Numbered from the stretch's first letter, positions 23,939-32,549 are shown. The stretch is DNA of 32,710 nucleotides from Pseudomonadota bacterium (GCA_018262505.1 JAGSYV010000081.1:1-32710); one strand, 5' to 3'. Program-made: numbers and translations. The notes: a model not told the origin generated them from the letters alone.

Positions 23939-24334
23939 TCAGTAATCGCAGTAGCCACCATCCATGAGGATCTCCCCCGTATCCTCATTGAACACAAAGC
24001 GCATGTCGCAGGTTTCGGTGTCTGGAGCCGAAATCGGGCCGGCGCAGGCGGAGTCGATCGGCGTATAGAGTTCCGCATACCAGCGATGATGCACATAAGT
24101 CTTGAAGCCGACCGTTTCGTCCGGCTGAACCAGTCCGTATTCCCTCAGTTGCCCTTCGAAGTCCGCCCAATAGATGCGCATTGTATAATGGGTGTCATTG
24201 GTGAACCGGATGCCGGTTGGAATGTTTGTTTCGAGTGATGGCGGCTGTGTCTCTCCACAGCCACTAGCAACGGCGGGCAGCGCCTGAAGCGTGACCGCTG
24301 AGACAATGGCAGCGCCTAGCAGATATCTGAGCAT
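23939..24334 (-). CDS. Exported protein with a VHL beta-domain-like fold
   Basis: A 131-residue protein. Residues 1-25 form a signal peptide (LRYLLGAAIVSAVTLQALP) ending in ASG-Cys26, which fits a loose lipobox, so it may be a lipoprotein. The stretch IRFTNDTHYTMRIYWADFEG then QLREYGLVQPDETVGFKTYV and HHRWYAE (about 42-88) follows the strand pattern of the von Hippel-Lindau beta domain: N-S/D-T turn, W-x-D/N-F-x-G, P-x-E, and a terminal H-x-W. Bacterial proteins with this domain are known but uncharacterised. The C-terminal part has several cysteines and may be disulfide-bonded. It lies alone between cassette copies B and C on the opposite strand. Confidence 0.7.
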   Translation of the reverse strand: MLRYLLGAAIVSAVTLQALPAVASGCGETQPPSLETNIPTGIRFTNDTHYTMRIYWADFEGQLREYGLVQPDETVGFKTYVHHRWYAELYTPIDSACAGPISAPDTETCDMRFVFNEDTGEILMDGGYCDY

Positions 24335-24640
24335 TCCTCGACCGTCCCCCGAACAGCTGGTTCGTGTGCGAAGTCAGCATGAAAGCTGAACAAAAGCAAT
24401 GGATCTCTATGTGTTTTCCCGAATGGCTGTCGGTGATGCCAAAGCGCTGGGCGGCCTGTCTAGGGGCACCGAGAGACATCGCAGCGGGCATGCGAGGAGC
24501 GGGTCTGGCCGACAGAGAATCTGAAAGTGGTTTTCAGAACTTGCGATTAGGTCGCAGGCGGCTCCGGGCCTATATTGAGGGCGTCAAGAGAACAGAGAGA
24601 AGAGGCCGGAAACCTCCGGTCTGGAAGAAGGAAAACCGAA

Positions 24641-24799
24641 ATGTTCGCCACCCTCAAGCGTGCTGCCAAGGCCCTCCGCGTTCCGACTGCCGAAGAGGTT
24701 GAGCTGGCCTACATCTACGAAGCCGGCGACCGTTACGACCTCGAAGCTCGCGAGCGCAATCTCAGCCGCCGCAACTTCAACCGGACCCTCGGTCTGTGA
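24641..24799 (+). CDS. DUF3563-like small protein, copy C (full-length form)
   Basis: Fifty-two residues: MFATLKRAAKALRVPTAEEV, then ELAYIYEAGDRYDLEARERN and LSRRNFNRTLGL. The DLEARER segment is the best match to the DUF3563 consensus, making this the likely ancestral or functional member. Basic, with no membrane segment. Function unknown. Confidence 0.78.
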   Translation: MFATLKRAAKALRVPTAEEVELAYIYEAGDRYDLEARERNLSRRNFNRTLGL

Positions 24800-24830
24800 T
24801 GGCCTGAGGCGATCTGGTCCCCGACCAAAA

Positions 24831-24876
24831 ACGACGTCGAGCGCTCGACACCTGACCGGTTCGAGCGCTTTGTCGT
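24831..24876 (+). terminator. Long 3' hairpin of cassette C
   Basis: ACGAC/GTCGT outer arms and perfect AGCGCTCGA / TCGAGCGCT inner arms around CACCTGACCGGT, then a T-rich run. This is the best paired of the three copies. Confidence 0.78.
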
Positions 24877-25248
24877 TTCCGGCCTTGTCGCCATGGCGTT
24901 GGCACTTCATCGCTCGTTCCAAAACGGGCCTGGAAGGGTTGGGTGTGGGCAAATGCTGAAATCCCACAACAAGAGGTAGTGTAGCGCCGCGCGTTCTATG
25001 TATTTCCGAGCGTGCCCGCATTGAAGCCGCCTGAAGAACGCTGGTTCCGAGCCATCAACTCGACAAGTCGAGGCCGACGAGAGGCGGTTGTTTTCTGTGC
25101 CAGGCAAAATACGCGGGCGATGAGTTGCCTAAATATGAGAGTTGTCGAGAACTTATGGAACTTTTGAAGTTTTTCATGTAGGTAAATAAACGTCAGAATT
25201 GACTGACGAGTTGTCGAGCAGCCTGCCGATCAGCGATCGCGAGGTCTG
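24877..25248. other. Upstream region of the diguanylate cyclase gene
   Basis: No gene seen. The stretch holds an 11-bp direct repeat GAGTTGTCGAG (25139-25149 and 25208-25218), a related palindrome CTCGAC-AA-GTCGAG near 25058, and an inverted repeat CGTCAG-AATTGA-CTGACG (25191-25208). AT content rises at about 25120-25210, as expected for a promoter, but no clear -35/-10 pair stands out. Confidence 0.45.
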
Positions 25249-26940
25249 ATGATGGAACAGTTTTGTCGCGCTTGGGCGGAAGAGGACGAACTGGCCTCAG
25301 CGTGTTCCGTACCTGAGTGCGGCGGCATGCTCCTGCGCTGCCCAACCAAAAATGAAATGCGTTGTATTGTTTTCGATACGCTGTTCGGAACGAATTCCGC
25401 CCCCATCGTGTTGATCGATCCCGAAGACGACGGGGCGATCGTCGATGCCAACAAGAAGGCGCTGGAGTTCTATGGCTACAGCCGCGAGGCGTTTCGCAAG
25501 CTGCATGTGTGGGACATCAACACGTTGGGCCGTTCGGTCCTGACCGTCATGCGTGAGATCTCGTCCTGGGCGGGCGGCCATTATCCGCAACGCTTCCGCC
25601 ATCGGCTGGCCGACGGGACAATTCGAGACGTACAGGTCTATGCCGGCCCGATGCACTTGATTGATCGCAAATTGCTGCTGTGCATCGTTCAGGACATTAC
25701 CGAGGTCATCGAGGCGGAGCAGTTCAATCGCCTGCTGCTTGAGAGCGTCAGTGTCGGTGTCTGTGGCATAGACAATGCCGGCGCCTTTACCTTCGTCAAC
25801 CCGGAGGCCGTCAAAGCCTTTGGGCTTCTCCATGACAGCGAGGTTATCAAGCTCGGCGTTCATCGCTTTCTTGGCGTGAACGGCGAGCATAGCGAGGCGC
25901 ACCGGATTCTTCTGGCGGCCACGACCGGTTCGACCGCTCAAGGTTTCGAATGCACCATGCGCCGGGCGGACGGCACGCCATTTCCGGTTCGGCTCGTCGC
26001 CAGCCCAATCCGCGTCGGCGATGGGGTGCAAGGCGCGGTCTTGAGTTTCACCGACCTGACCAAGGAACGCGAGCGGGAGGATCAGGTTGCCGATTTGATC
26101 AATTCGATCCCCGGCGTCGTCTTCCAGGCCATGATGACGCCAAGCGGACGCTTCAGGGCCACCTACTTCAATGCCGCGGCCACGGGTTTTCTCGGGGCGT
26201 CGAAGGATGCCGATCTGACGTCATTGGCGGTTCTGTCGCCTTTTCTCCCGCGCGCCGGCTGGATTGGCTTGCTGCGCAGCCTCAAGAAATCGGGCCGGTG
26301 GCTTCAGCCCTGGGAACGGGAATTCCAGATAAGAACCCGAGAAGGCAAAAAGTGGCTCCTGGGGCGGGCCAAGACGCGTCTGCAGCCGAGCGGCGAAGTC
26401 GCGTTCACGGGCGTGCTTCTCGATATCACCGATCGAAAGCGTCTGGAGGAGCGCCTGGAGGAGGCCGCCCTCACGGATTCGCTGACCGGGCTCAGGAACC
26501 GGCGCGACTTCGAACAGGTTCTGCAAATCTCCGCCGAGCGTCATTCCGCTCTTGGTCGCCCCTATTGCCTCATGGTCCTGGATATCGACCACTTCAAACA
26601 GCTGAATGACCGTTTCGGTCATGACGTCGGCGATGACATCCTTCGCAAGGTTGCCGACATCTTGCAGCTTCAGGCGCGCAAGACCGATTGCGTCGCCCGC
26701 TGGGGCGGCGAGGAGTTCACGGTCCTGCTGCCTGACACGTCCCTCGATTTCGCCTCGACGCTGGCAGGCGATATCCGGCGTCTGGTTGCCGACGCGCGGC
26801 CGATCACGGATGGCCTTGCCGTCAGTATCGGCGTTGGCGAGATTGCCGCCGGTGAGGACGCGAGTGCTTTCTTCCGGCGCGTCGACGCGGCCCTCTATCG
26901 CGCCAAGGCGAACGGCCGGAACCGGGTCGAGCGGGCCTGA
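25249..26940 (+). CDS. PAS-PAS-PAS-GGDEF diguanylate cyclase
   Basis: A 563-residue cytoplasmic signalling enzyme with no membrane segments. Three PAS-type sensor modules lie at about residues 40-155 (NSAPIVLIDPEDDGAIVDAN), 160-280 (VSVGVCGIDNAGAFTFVNPE) and 285-405 (IPGVVFQAMMTPSGRFRATY). The C-terminal GGDEF domain starts near LTDSLTGLRNRRDFEQ. The active-site loop is GGEEF (486-490) and the product-inhibition site RKTD (477-480) is intact, so it should make cyclic di-GMP from two GTP and be feedback-controlled. The start could also be the adjacent ATG at 25252. The PAS ligand is unknown. Confidence 0.9.
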   Translation: MMEQFCRAWAEEDELASACSVPECGGMLLRCPTKNEMRCIVFDTLFGTNSAPIVLIDPEDDGAIVDANKKALEFYGYSREAFRKLHVWDINTLGRSVLTVMREISSWAGGHYPQRFRHRLADGTIRDVQVYAGPMHLIDRKLLLCIVQDITEVIEAEQFNRLLLESVSVGVCGIDNAGAFTFVNPEAVKAFGLLHDSEVIKLGVHRFLGVNGEHSEAHRILLAATTGSTAQGFECTMRRADGTPFPVRLVASPIRVGDGVQGAVLSFTDLTKEREREDQVADLINSIPGVVFQAMMTPSGRFRATYFNAAATGFLGASKDADLTSLAVLSPFLPRAGWIGLLRSLKKSGRWLQPWEREFQIRTREGKKWLLGRAKTRLQPSGEVAFTGVLLDITDRKRLEERLEEAALTDSLTGLRNRRDFEQVLQISAERHSALGRPYCLMVLDIDHFKQLNDRFGHDVGDDILRKVADILQLQARKTDCVARWGGEEFTVLLPDTSLDFASTLAGDIRRLVADARPITDGLAVSIGVGEIAAGEDASAFFRRVDAALYRAKANGRNRVERA

Positions 26941-26969
26941 GGCCGGTTTTTGGGAACGGCACTGAGGAT

Positions 26970-26994
26970 GCCCGACGGCTCTCGGCCGCCGGGC
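26970..26994. terminator. Bidirectional terminator hairpin
   Basis: GCCCGACGGC (26970-26979) and GCCGCCGGGC (26985-26994) pair with one non-Watson-Crick position around a five-base loop. It lies between the convergent diguanylate cyclase and zwf genes. There is no strong T-run on either side. Confidence 0.5.
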
Positions 26995-27003
26995 GTTATC
27001 CGA

Positions 27004-28401
27004 TCATCCCTTTGGGTCAACCCAGCCACCGGCGGGCTCGAAGCCGGCCATGGCTTCACGTGGTCCCCAGGTCCCCGGCTTGTAGAAAGCCGGCGCGCTG
27101 GGCGCATCGAGAACGGGCTGGACGATCTGCCAGGCCAGTTCCGCCATGTCCTCGCGCGTGAAGAGCTGGCGTCGGCCGTTCATGGCATCGCCGATCAACC
27201 TCTCGTAGGGCAGCATGTTGTCCATGCTGTCGCTGACGGCGGTCAGCTCCAGCGCTTCGCCGATCATGTTGCCGCCGTTGGCCTTGCGCCGCGCGCCGAT
27301 GCCGATGGACACCTCGGGTCCCAGGCGGAAGCGCATGTAGTTGGCTTCGCCGGGGCGGATCGGGTCGAATACCTCAAGCGGCGGCCGCTTGAAGCGGACC
27401 ACCACTTCGGTGGCGCGCACCGGCAGGTTCTTGCCGGCGCGAATGTAGAACGGCACGCCCTGCCAGCGCCATGTGTCGATGAACAGGCGCACCGCCGCGA
27501 AGGTCTCGACGCGGGAGTTGGCGGCAACGCCTGGCTCGTTTCGGTAGCCTTCGAACTGGCCTCTGACGACGTCGCGCTCTTCGAGCGGGCGCGTGGCCTT
27601 CAGCACCTGCACCTTCTCGTCGATCAGATCGTCCGACAGGGCGTTGACCGGCGGCTCCATGGCGAGCAGCAGCAGCACGTTGACCAGATGGTTCTGCACC
27701 ACGTCCCGCAGCGCGCCGACCTCTTCATAGAAGCGCCCACGTCCCTCGACGCCGAAATTCTCGGCCATGGTGATCTGGACGCTGTCGATGTAGTTGCGGT
27801 TCCACAGCGGCTCCAGGAAGGAGTTGGCGAAGCGGAAGTACAGGAGGTTCTGGATCGCCTCCTTGCCGAGGTAGTGATCGATGCGGAACAGGTCGTCCTC
27901 CTTGAAGACGACATGCAGGACGCGGTTGAGCTCCTGGGCCGATTGCAAATCGCGGCCGAACGGCTTCTCCACCATCAGTCTGGCACCGGCCGACAGGTTG
28001 GCCTGCTTGAGGCCGGCGGTCACCGAAGCGAACATCGACGGCGGGATGGCGAGGTAGTGAAGCACGCGCCGCCGGTCGGACAGCGCCTCACCGAGCCGGG
28101 TGAAGGTCGTCGGGTCCTGATAGTCGCCGGGAACGAAGCGCATCAGGCTTGCGAATTTGGCGAAGGTGGGTTCGTCGATCGCGCCGCAACTGGCCGCGAT
28201 ACTCTCGCGGGCGCGCTCCAGCAGCTTTTCAACGCTCCAGCTATCGCGGGCAACGCCGACGATGGGTTCGTTGAAGTTGCCGCGCCGCACCATCTGGTAC
28301 AGCGACGGATAGATCATCTTGCGGGCGAGGTCGCCGGTGGCGCCGAAGATGACGAGGGCATCCGAGCGTCCGTTGCGGGCTTCCTTGATGGCTCTGGGCA
28401 T
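27004..28401 (-). CDS. zwf: Glucose-6-phosphate 1-dehydrogenase
   Basis: A 465-residue enzyme that oxidises glucose 6-phosphate to 6-phosphogluconolactone with NADP, the entry to the pentose phosphate and Entner-Doudoroff pathways. Seen: the nucleotide fold [19 protein letters not shown] (16-34), VEKPFG (144-149) and the active-site signature RIDHYLGKE (173-181). The ATG at 28401 is one base after the gnd stop (TGACATG), so it is the second gene of a gnd-zwf operon. An open frame continues upstream but only overlaps gnd. No 6-phosphogluconolactonase gene follows. Confidence 0.95.
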   Translation of the reverse strand: MPRAIKEARNGRSDALVIFGATGDLARKMIYPSLYQMVRRGNFNEPIVGVARDSWSVEKLLERARESIAASCGAIDEPTFAKFASLMRFVPGDYQDPTTFTRLGEALSDRRRVLHYLAIPPSMFASVTAGLKQANLSAGARLMVEKPFGRDLQSAQELNRVLHVVFKEDDLFRIDHYLGKEAIQNLLYFRFANSFLEPLWNRNYIDSVQITMAENFGVEGRGRFYEEVGALRDVVQNHLVNVLLLLAMEPPVNALSDDLIDEKVQVLKATRPLEERDVVRGQFEGYRNEPGVAANSRVETFAAVRLFIDTWRWQGVPFYIRAGKNLPVRATEVVVRFKRPPLEVFDPIRPGEANYMRFRLGPEVSIGIGARRKANGGNMIGEALELTAVSDSMDNMLPYERLIGDAMNGRRQLFTREDMAELAWQIVQPVLDAPSAPAFYKPGTWGPREAMAGFEPAGGWVDPKG

Positions 28402-28402
28402 G

Positions 28403-29395
28403 TCAGTGGCCCTCCTTCTTCTCGATATGGCCGCCGAAGGCCTGGCGCATCGCCGAAAGCACCTTGTTGGCGAATTCATCGTTGCCGCGCGAGGTAAAGC
28501 GGCCGAACAGCGCCGACGACAGCACCGGCACCGGCACGGAGGTGTCGATGGCGGCCTTGAGCGTCCAGCGCCCCTCGCCGGAATCGGCGACATTGCCCTG
28601 GTAGGAGGCGAGGTTGGGATCGGCAGCCAAGGCCGAGGCGGTCAGATCGAGCAACCACGAACTGATGACGCTGGCGTGTCGCCACACCTCGGTGACGGCG
28701 GCGATGTCGAAGTCGAAGCGGTAATACTGCGGCTCGTCGAGCGGGCTGGTCTCGGCGTCGGCCTGGCGCGCCACGGCGCCGGCATTGGCCGACTTCAGCA
28801 CGTTCAACCCTTCGGCATAGGCGGCCATCATGCCGTATTCGATGCCGTTGTGGATCATCTTGACGAAGTGCCCGGCACCGGCCGGACCACAGTGGAGGTA
28901 GCCGCGCTCGGCCGTGCCGAACGACGGGTCGCCGCCGGGCGCCAGAGTCGCGAAGATCGGATCGAGCCGGGCCACGGCGCCGGCGTCGCCGCCGATCATC
29001 AGGCAATAGCCGCGTTCCTTGCCCCACACGCCGCCCGAAGTGCCGACGTCGAGAAAGTGAATCCCCGCCGTGGCCAGCTCGCCGGCGAGATCGACGGCGT
29101 TGCGATAGTTGGAGTTGCCGCCGTCGACGATAACGTCATCGGGCGAAAGGCGTGGCGAAAGGTCGCGGACCGTGCTCTCCGTGACGGCGGCCGGCAGCAT
29201 CAGCCAGATAGCGCGCGGCGGCTTCAGGCGGGCTATGAAGTCCTCGACCGAAGTGGCAGCGACGGCGCCGTCTGCCTCGATGGCGGCGACGCTGTCACGG
29301 TTCAGGTCGTAGGCCACAACTTCGTGACCACCCGCCATGAGCCGCAGCGCCATGTTGTAGCCCATCCGGCCCAGTCCCATCATTCCGATCTGCAT
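28403..29395 (-). CDS. gnd: 6-phosphogluconate dehydrogenase, decarboxylating, short type
   Basis: A 330-residue enzyme converting 6-phosphogluconate to ribulose 5-phosphate and CO2. The N-terminal dinucleotide site is [19 protein letters not shown] (5-23). Substrate-site motifs are [11 protein letters not shown] and [20 protein letters not shown], and the catalytic lysine is in [15 protein letters not shown] (Lys179). It belongs to the about 300-340-residue GndA/YqeC-like class rather than the 470-residue enterobacterial class; these are often NAD-preferring. It is followed one base later by zwf. Confidence 0.93.
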   Translation of the reverse strand: MQIGMMGLGRMGYNMALRLMAGGHEVVAYDLNRDSVAAIEADGAVAATSVEDFIARLKPPRAIWLMLPAAVTESTVRDLSPRLSPDDVIVDGGNSNYRNAVDLAGELATAGIHFLDVGTSGGVWGKERGYCLMIGGDAGAVARLDPIFATLAPGGDPSFGTAERGYLHCGPAGAGHFVKMIHNGIEYGMMAAYAEGLNVLKSANAGAVARQADAETSPLDEPQYYRFDFDIAAVTEVWRHASVISSWLLDLTASALAADPNLASYQGNVADSGEGRWTLKAAIDTSVPVPVLSSALFGRFTSRGNDEFANKVLSAMRQAFGGHIEKKEGH

Positions 29396-29793
29396 GTGTC
29401 TTTCTCCGTGAAGCCGTCGCGGGCTTCGGGCGTCTGGAGTTCAGGCCCAAAGGGGCGTTGGGGCGCGTTGATTGCTGGAAAGCAGGCTGTTCGGGAGGCT
29501 CAATTCGTTTCCGCGACGCCAATGGAAAGGGAGGTCGTTTGTTGCCTGGATATAAACGCATCAGCCATCGTGCCGTTCCTGAACCGCCAATATGTTGCGT
29601 TCAGATAGGTATATTACCTAGGTCACGAGTAAATGGCCAACGCGATCACGTTCAAAGGAGATTCCGGTGAACGCGCAAGATAACCGTCTCGCCGGCATCG
29701 AGAGCGCGGCGGGAAGACGGTCCTTGGCTCGGCAATGGACTGGCGTTGATGCTGATCGCGGCGGGCGACAGGTTCCAACGCGGAAAACGGTCC
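29396..29793. other. Region between gnd and the GGDEF-EAL gene
   Basis: Nearly 400 bases without a clear gene. It contains the inverted repeat TAGGTA-TAT-TACCTA (29606-29620) in an AT-rich patch, then a good ribosome site and a short frame (listed separately). The gnd promoter, reading leftward, should also lie here but I cannot fix its boxes. Confidence 0.4.
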
Positions 29794-29822
29794 CTAAACG
29801 GCAATGGCCGCGGCCGTTCTGA
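29667..29822 (+). CDS. Short ORF with strong ribosome site, possibly a gene remnant
   Basis: AAAGGAG (29654-29660) stands six bases before a GTG that opens a 51-codon frame (MNAQDNRLAGIESAAGRRSL and on). The first 15 residues look like a real N-terminus, but the rest is arginine-rich and unlike a folded protein, and the frame runs into the convergent GGDEF-EAL gene. It may be the 5' stub of a lost gene. Confidence 0.3.
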   Translation: MNAQDNRLAGIESAAGRRSLARQWTGVDADRGGRQVPTRKTVPKRQWPRPF

Positions 29823-31986
29823 GAATTTGTGATAGCTGATCGGGCGGCATGGGTTTTCCCATCAGAAAACCTTGGAGTTCGTCGCAGCCGAAAGCCCGAA
29901 GAACGTTTCTCTGTTCAGGGGTTTCGATCCCCTCGGCGGTCGTCTTGAGCCCCTTGGCATGCGCCATCGAAATCATCGCCCGGACAATCTCGGCGTCGCC
30001 CTCGGACTCGGCGATGTTCTTCACAAAGCTTCGATCGATCTTGATGCGGTCGAAGCTGATGTCCCTCAGCCGTTCGAAGGTCGAGGACCCGGTGCCAAAA
30101 TCATCGATGGCGATCGAGATCCCCGCCGAACTCAGGGTCCTTATGTTCCGCAGCCCGACCTCTTCGGAATCCGCGAAGTCCGTCTCCGTTATTTCCAGTT
30201 CGAGGCGGTTTGCCGGAAAACCGGTTTTCCGCAGTGTGGCAAACACCGCTTCGGCAAATCCTGCGACGCGCAACTGGATCGGAGAGACATTGACGGCGAG
30301 ATGATTCACCGGCCAGGCGATAGCCTCTCGGCACGCGGTCTCCAGAACCCATAAGCCCAACTCGCCGATCAGGCTCGCTTCCTCGGCGATGGGAATGAAG
30401 ATCGCCGGCGAAATCGCTCCTCGTTCGGGGTGTTGCCAGCGGACGAGCGCCTCGGCTCCCAGAACCCTGTCGCCCTCGCTGGCAAATTTCGGCTGATAGA
30501 CGACGGAGAGTCCCGCCTTGATCCGCAGGGCCTCGCGGAGATCCGCCTCGATGGCGGCCCTGTTCTGGATGGCATCGTCCATCTGGCTGCCAAAAATCGA
30601 GAAGCGACGGCGGCCGGCCAACTTGGCGTGATAGAGAGCCACATCGGCCTTCCGGTTCAACTCCGGTCGATCGGTTCCGTGGTGCGGGGCCATCGACACG
30701 CCTATGGAGACGCCGACGAAGGCTCGGCGGCCGTCGAACTCCATCGGCTCGGCGAGACTGTCGATAATTCGGCTGCACAGATCCTCGACTTCGCGCTTTG
30801 TCCGGTTGGGGACCAGAACCGCGAATTCATCTCCGCCCACCCGAAAGATCGGAGCATCGGCAGGGAGGATTCCGGCCGCGCGACGGGCAAATTCGACGAG
30901 CACGGCATCGCCGATCTGGTGCCCCAGGATGTCGTTGACCTGCTTGAACCGGTCGAGGTCCATGAACAGAAACGCCAGAGGATCGGACTGTTGGTGAAGG
31001 GCGAACTGATCGACCAGGTCATCGGCCGCCTTCTCATATGCCGATCGATTGGGCAGCCCCGTCAGAGGGTCGTGCGACGCGAGATACTGGATGTGCTCGT
31101 TGTTCTTGATCCGATCCAGCTTGCGTCGATAGGCGGCCGACGAGATCAGCAGGGCGCCGACCATGAGCGTCGATCCGACCAGCGCCAGAATTGGCGAGAG
31201 GGAGGCTAGAAGGCGTCGCCCGGGCTGATAGGGTGTCCACTCGAATTCCACGGCCGCGCCGCTGGGGTCGCCGGTCAATGCCACTGATGCTGCATCAGGC
31301 TGACGCGCGCTGGCCGGAACGTATTTCAAGTCTTGCAGAACGTGCGCCTGCCCAACCTTGCGGATGGCCTCGCCTTCAAGATACTGGACGGCGACGTGGA
31401 TATGAATCGTCGCGACGGGCTGCTTCAGTCTCCCGGAGTCGGAGACAATGGGCTTCACGCTGACGACCGCGGGGCGGCCCGCGATATAGATGTAGTCGCT
31501 GACGCCCACCGATTGCTCATGACTGGCCTCGGCCGGCGCTTCTCCGGTCGCAAGTTTGGATCGGAGGGTCTGCAGATAGGGCAGCAACAGCTTGCGGCGT
31601 TCTTCGAAGAAGACGGGCGGCTTTATCTGGCCCTCGGCAAAGGCATAGATCGGCCGGTCCTGCCCATCCAGAACATAGGCTTCATCGACGCCGAAGAATG
31701 TCTGCATCCAGCTTCCGAGATTGTTGTCAATCCATTCTTCATTGCCGCTCGTGGCCGTTCTCTCAACGGCTTCATCCCAGAAGGTGGAGCTTTCCTGGTT
31801 ATGGGACAGGTTGCTGCGAATTTCTTTCAACGCGTAGCTGGCGATCTCGCCCTGTCTGCGGATGTCTTCGCGATCGACCGACCCTGCCGCCCAGATCAGA
31901 AATAGTCCTATCGCGGAAAGTGCAAGCGCCATTGCCAGCAAGGAAGCAACGACGCGGGACAGAAAAAGAGAGAACGGTCGATTCAT
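29794..31986 (-). CDS. CHASE4-GGDEF-EAL membrane cyclic di-GMP enzyme
   Basis: A 730-residue inner-membrane protein: first membrane helix (about 10-34), periplasmic CHASE4-type sensor (about 40-255, with IRSNLSHNQESSTFWDEAVE), second helix (about 262-284), GGDEF domain (about 305-460, GGDEF at 384-388) and EAL domain (about 480-725). The RxxD inhibition site before GGDEF is absent. The EAL half keeps GAEALVRWQHP, LELEITETDF, IAIDDFGTGSSTF, DRIKIDRSFV and TAEGIETPEQ, so phosphodiesterase activity is likely; both activities are possible. An ATG seven codons upstream (32007) is in frame. No partner gene is adjacent. Confidence 0.92.
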   Translation of the reverse strand: MNRPFSLFLSRVVASLLAMALALSAIGLFLIWAAGSVDREDIRRQGEIASYALKEIRSNLSHNQESSTFWDEAVERTATSGNEEWIDNNLGSWMQTFFGVDEAYVLDGQDRPIYAFAEGQIKPPVFFEERRKLLLPYLQTLRSKLATGEAPAEASHEQSVGVSDYIYIAGRPAVVSVKPIVSDSGRLKQPVATIHIHVAVQYLEGEAIRKVGQAHVLQDLKYVPASARQPDAASVALTGDPSGAAVEFEWTPYQPGRRLLASLSPILALVGSTLMVGALLISSAAYRRKLDRIKNNEHIQYLASHDPLTGLPNRSAYEKAADDLVDQFALHQQSDPLAFLFMDLDRFKQVNDILGHQIGDAVLVEFARRAAGILPADAPIFRVGGDEFAVLVPNRTKREVEDLCSRIIDSLAEPMEFDGRRAFVGVSIGVSMAPHHGTDRPELNRKADVALYHAKLAGRRRFSIFGSQMDDAIQNRAAIEADLREALRIKAGLSVVYQPKFASEGDRVLGAEALVRWQHPERGAISPAIFIPIAEEASLIGELGLWVLETACREAIAWPVNHLAVNVSPIQLRVAGFAEAVFATLRKTGFPANRLELEITETDFADSEEVGLRNIRTLSSAGISIAIDDFGTGSSTFERLRDISFDRIKIDRSFVKNIAESEGDAEIVRAMISMAHAKGLKTTAEGIETPEQRNVLRAFGCDELQGFLMGKPMPPDQLSQILRTAAAIAV

Positions 31987-32007
31987 CGAGGCTTTCCGAA
32001 ATGACAA

Positions 32008-32520
32008 TTAGCGCTCGCGTTCCGTATTAAGCTGAAGCTCTCTTTCTAGTCCGAACTAAACGCCGGCAATTAAGAATTGGTTATTTTCTGCCCGGGGGAG
32101 GGGTGCTCGGTCTGATTGTTTGTGATTGTTTCAAATTTCTCGGAGTCGGGATATACGGATTAAGTATATGATAACTTTAGAGCGTCCCTACTTGAGAAGT
32201 AGTATACTACTATAATGTTATGTTGCGGGTCGTCGCGAAAGATGACGGCTTTTATCTGGATTTTGTTTTCCGAGGTGACGCGCCCTGGGGTACGTGCCTA
32301 ATCATTCCGCCGGCCAGGCGATGCGAGGCGACAAGAAACAAGTCGCAATTTCCCTCTGCAAGCGGGTGGCCTTGCGTAATCCGACAGGCGGCGACGCGCG
32401 GGACGCCGAAGGCGGCTTGCCTTAGCCCTGTGGCGACCTTGAATTTTCAAGGAAAGCGGTCCATATGGCACAGCCTTGGCGCTGATTGCTCTTTGCGGGG
32501 GGAGCGGCGCTAATCAGGGC
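32008..32520. other. Low-GC then mixed intergenic region before tuf
   Basis: About 500 bases with no gene I trust. The first half (to 32220) is AT-rich and contains a TATAAT box (32211-32216) overlapping a perfect palindrome. The second half has an open 97-codon frame (32220-32513) lacking any domain and with unlikely composition. Confidence 0.5.
32198..32216 (+). promoter_or_regulatory. Palindrome overlapping a TATAAT box
   Basis: AGTAGTATACTACT (32198-32211) is a perfect 14-bp palindrome whose last T begins TATAAT (32211-32216). A TTGAGA lies 13 bases before it, too close for a standard promoter. It may be an operator over a promoter for an unrecognised transcript. Confidence 0.35.
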
Positions 32521-32549
32521 TTGAACCTTGCGTTAAAAGGCACTATTCG
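32521..32549 (+). promoter_or_regulatory. Likely tuf promoter
   Basis: TTGAAC (32521-32526) and TATTCG (32544-32549) are separated by 17 bases, a good fit to the housekeeping sigma consensus, 75 bases before the tuf start. Confidence 0.5.

Larger units (their letters stand above)
24521..24876 (+). repeat. Small-protein cassette, copy C
   Basis: The most diverged copy. The palindrome is CTGAAAGTGGTTTTCAG (24521-24537), keeping paired CTGAAA and TTTCAG ends despite base changes relative to A and B. The TTGCGATTAGGTCGC block, CCTATATTGAGGG, leader hairpin (24604-24621), AAGGAAAA, coding region 24641-24799 and 3' hairpin (24831-24876) are all present in the same order. Confidence 0.83.

Noticed and set aside
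20094..24876. The repeated blocks considered as a CRISPR array or insertion sequence
   Set aside because: Only three copies, kilobases apart, each with its own ORF and hairpins; no short regular spacers, no transposase, no terminal inverted repeats with target-site duplication that I can see.
26950..28497. A 515-codon open frame opposite zwf
   Set aside because: Same shadow effect; the minus strand carries complete glucose-6-phosphate dehydrogenase signatures.
32220..32513. A 97-codon ORF after the TATAAT box
   Set aside because: No ribosome site, no domain and erratic composition; probably non-coding.
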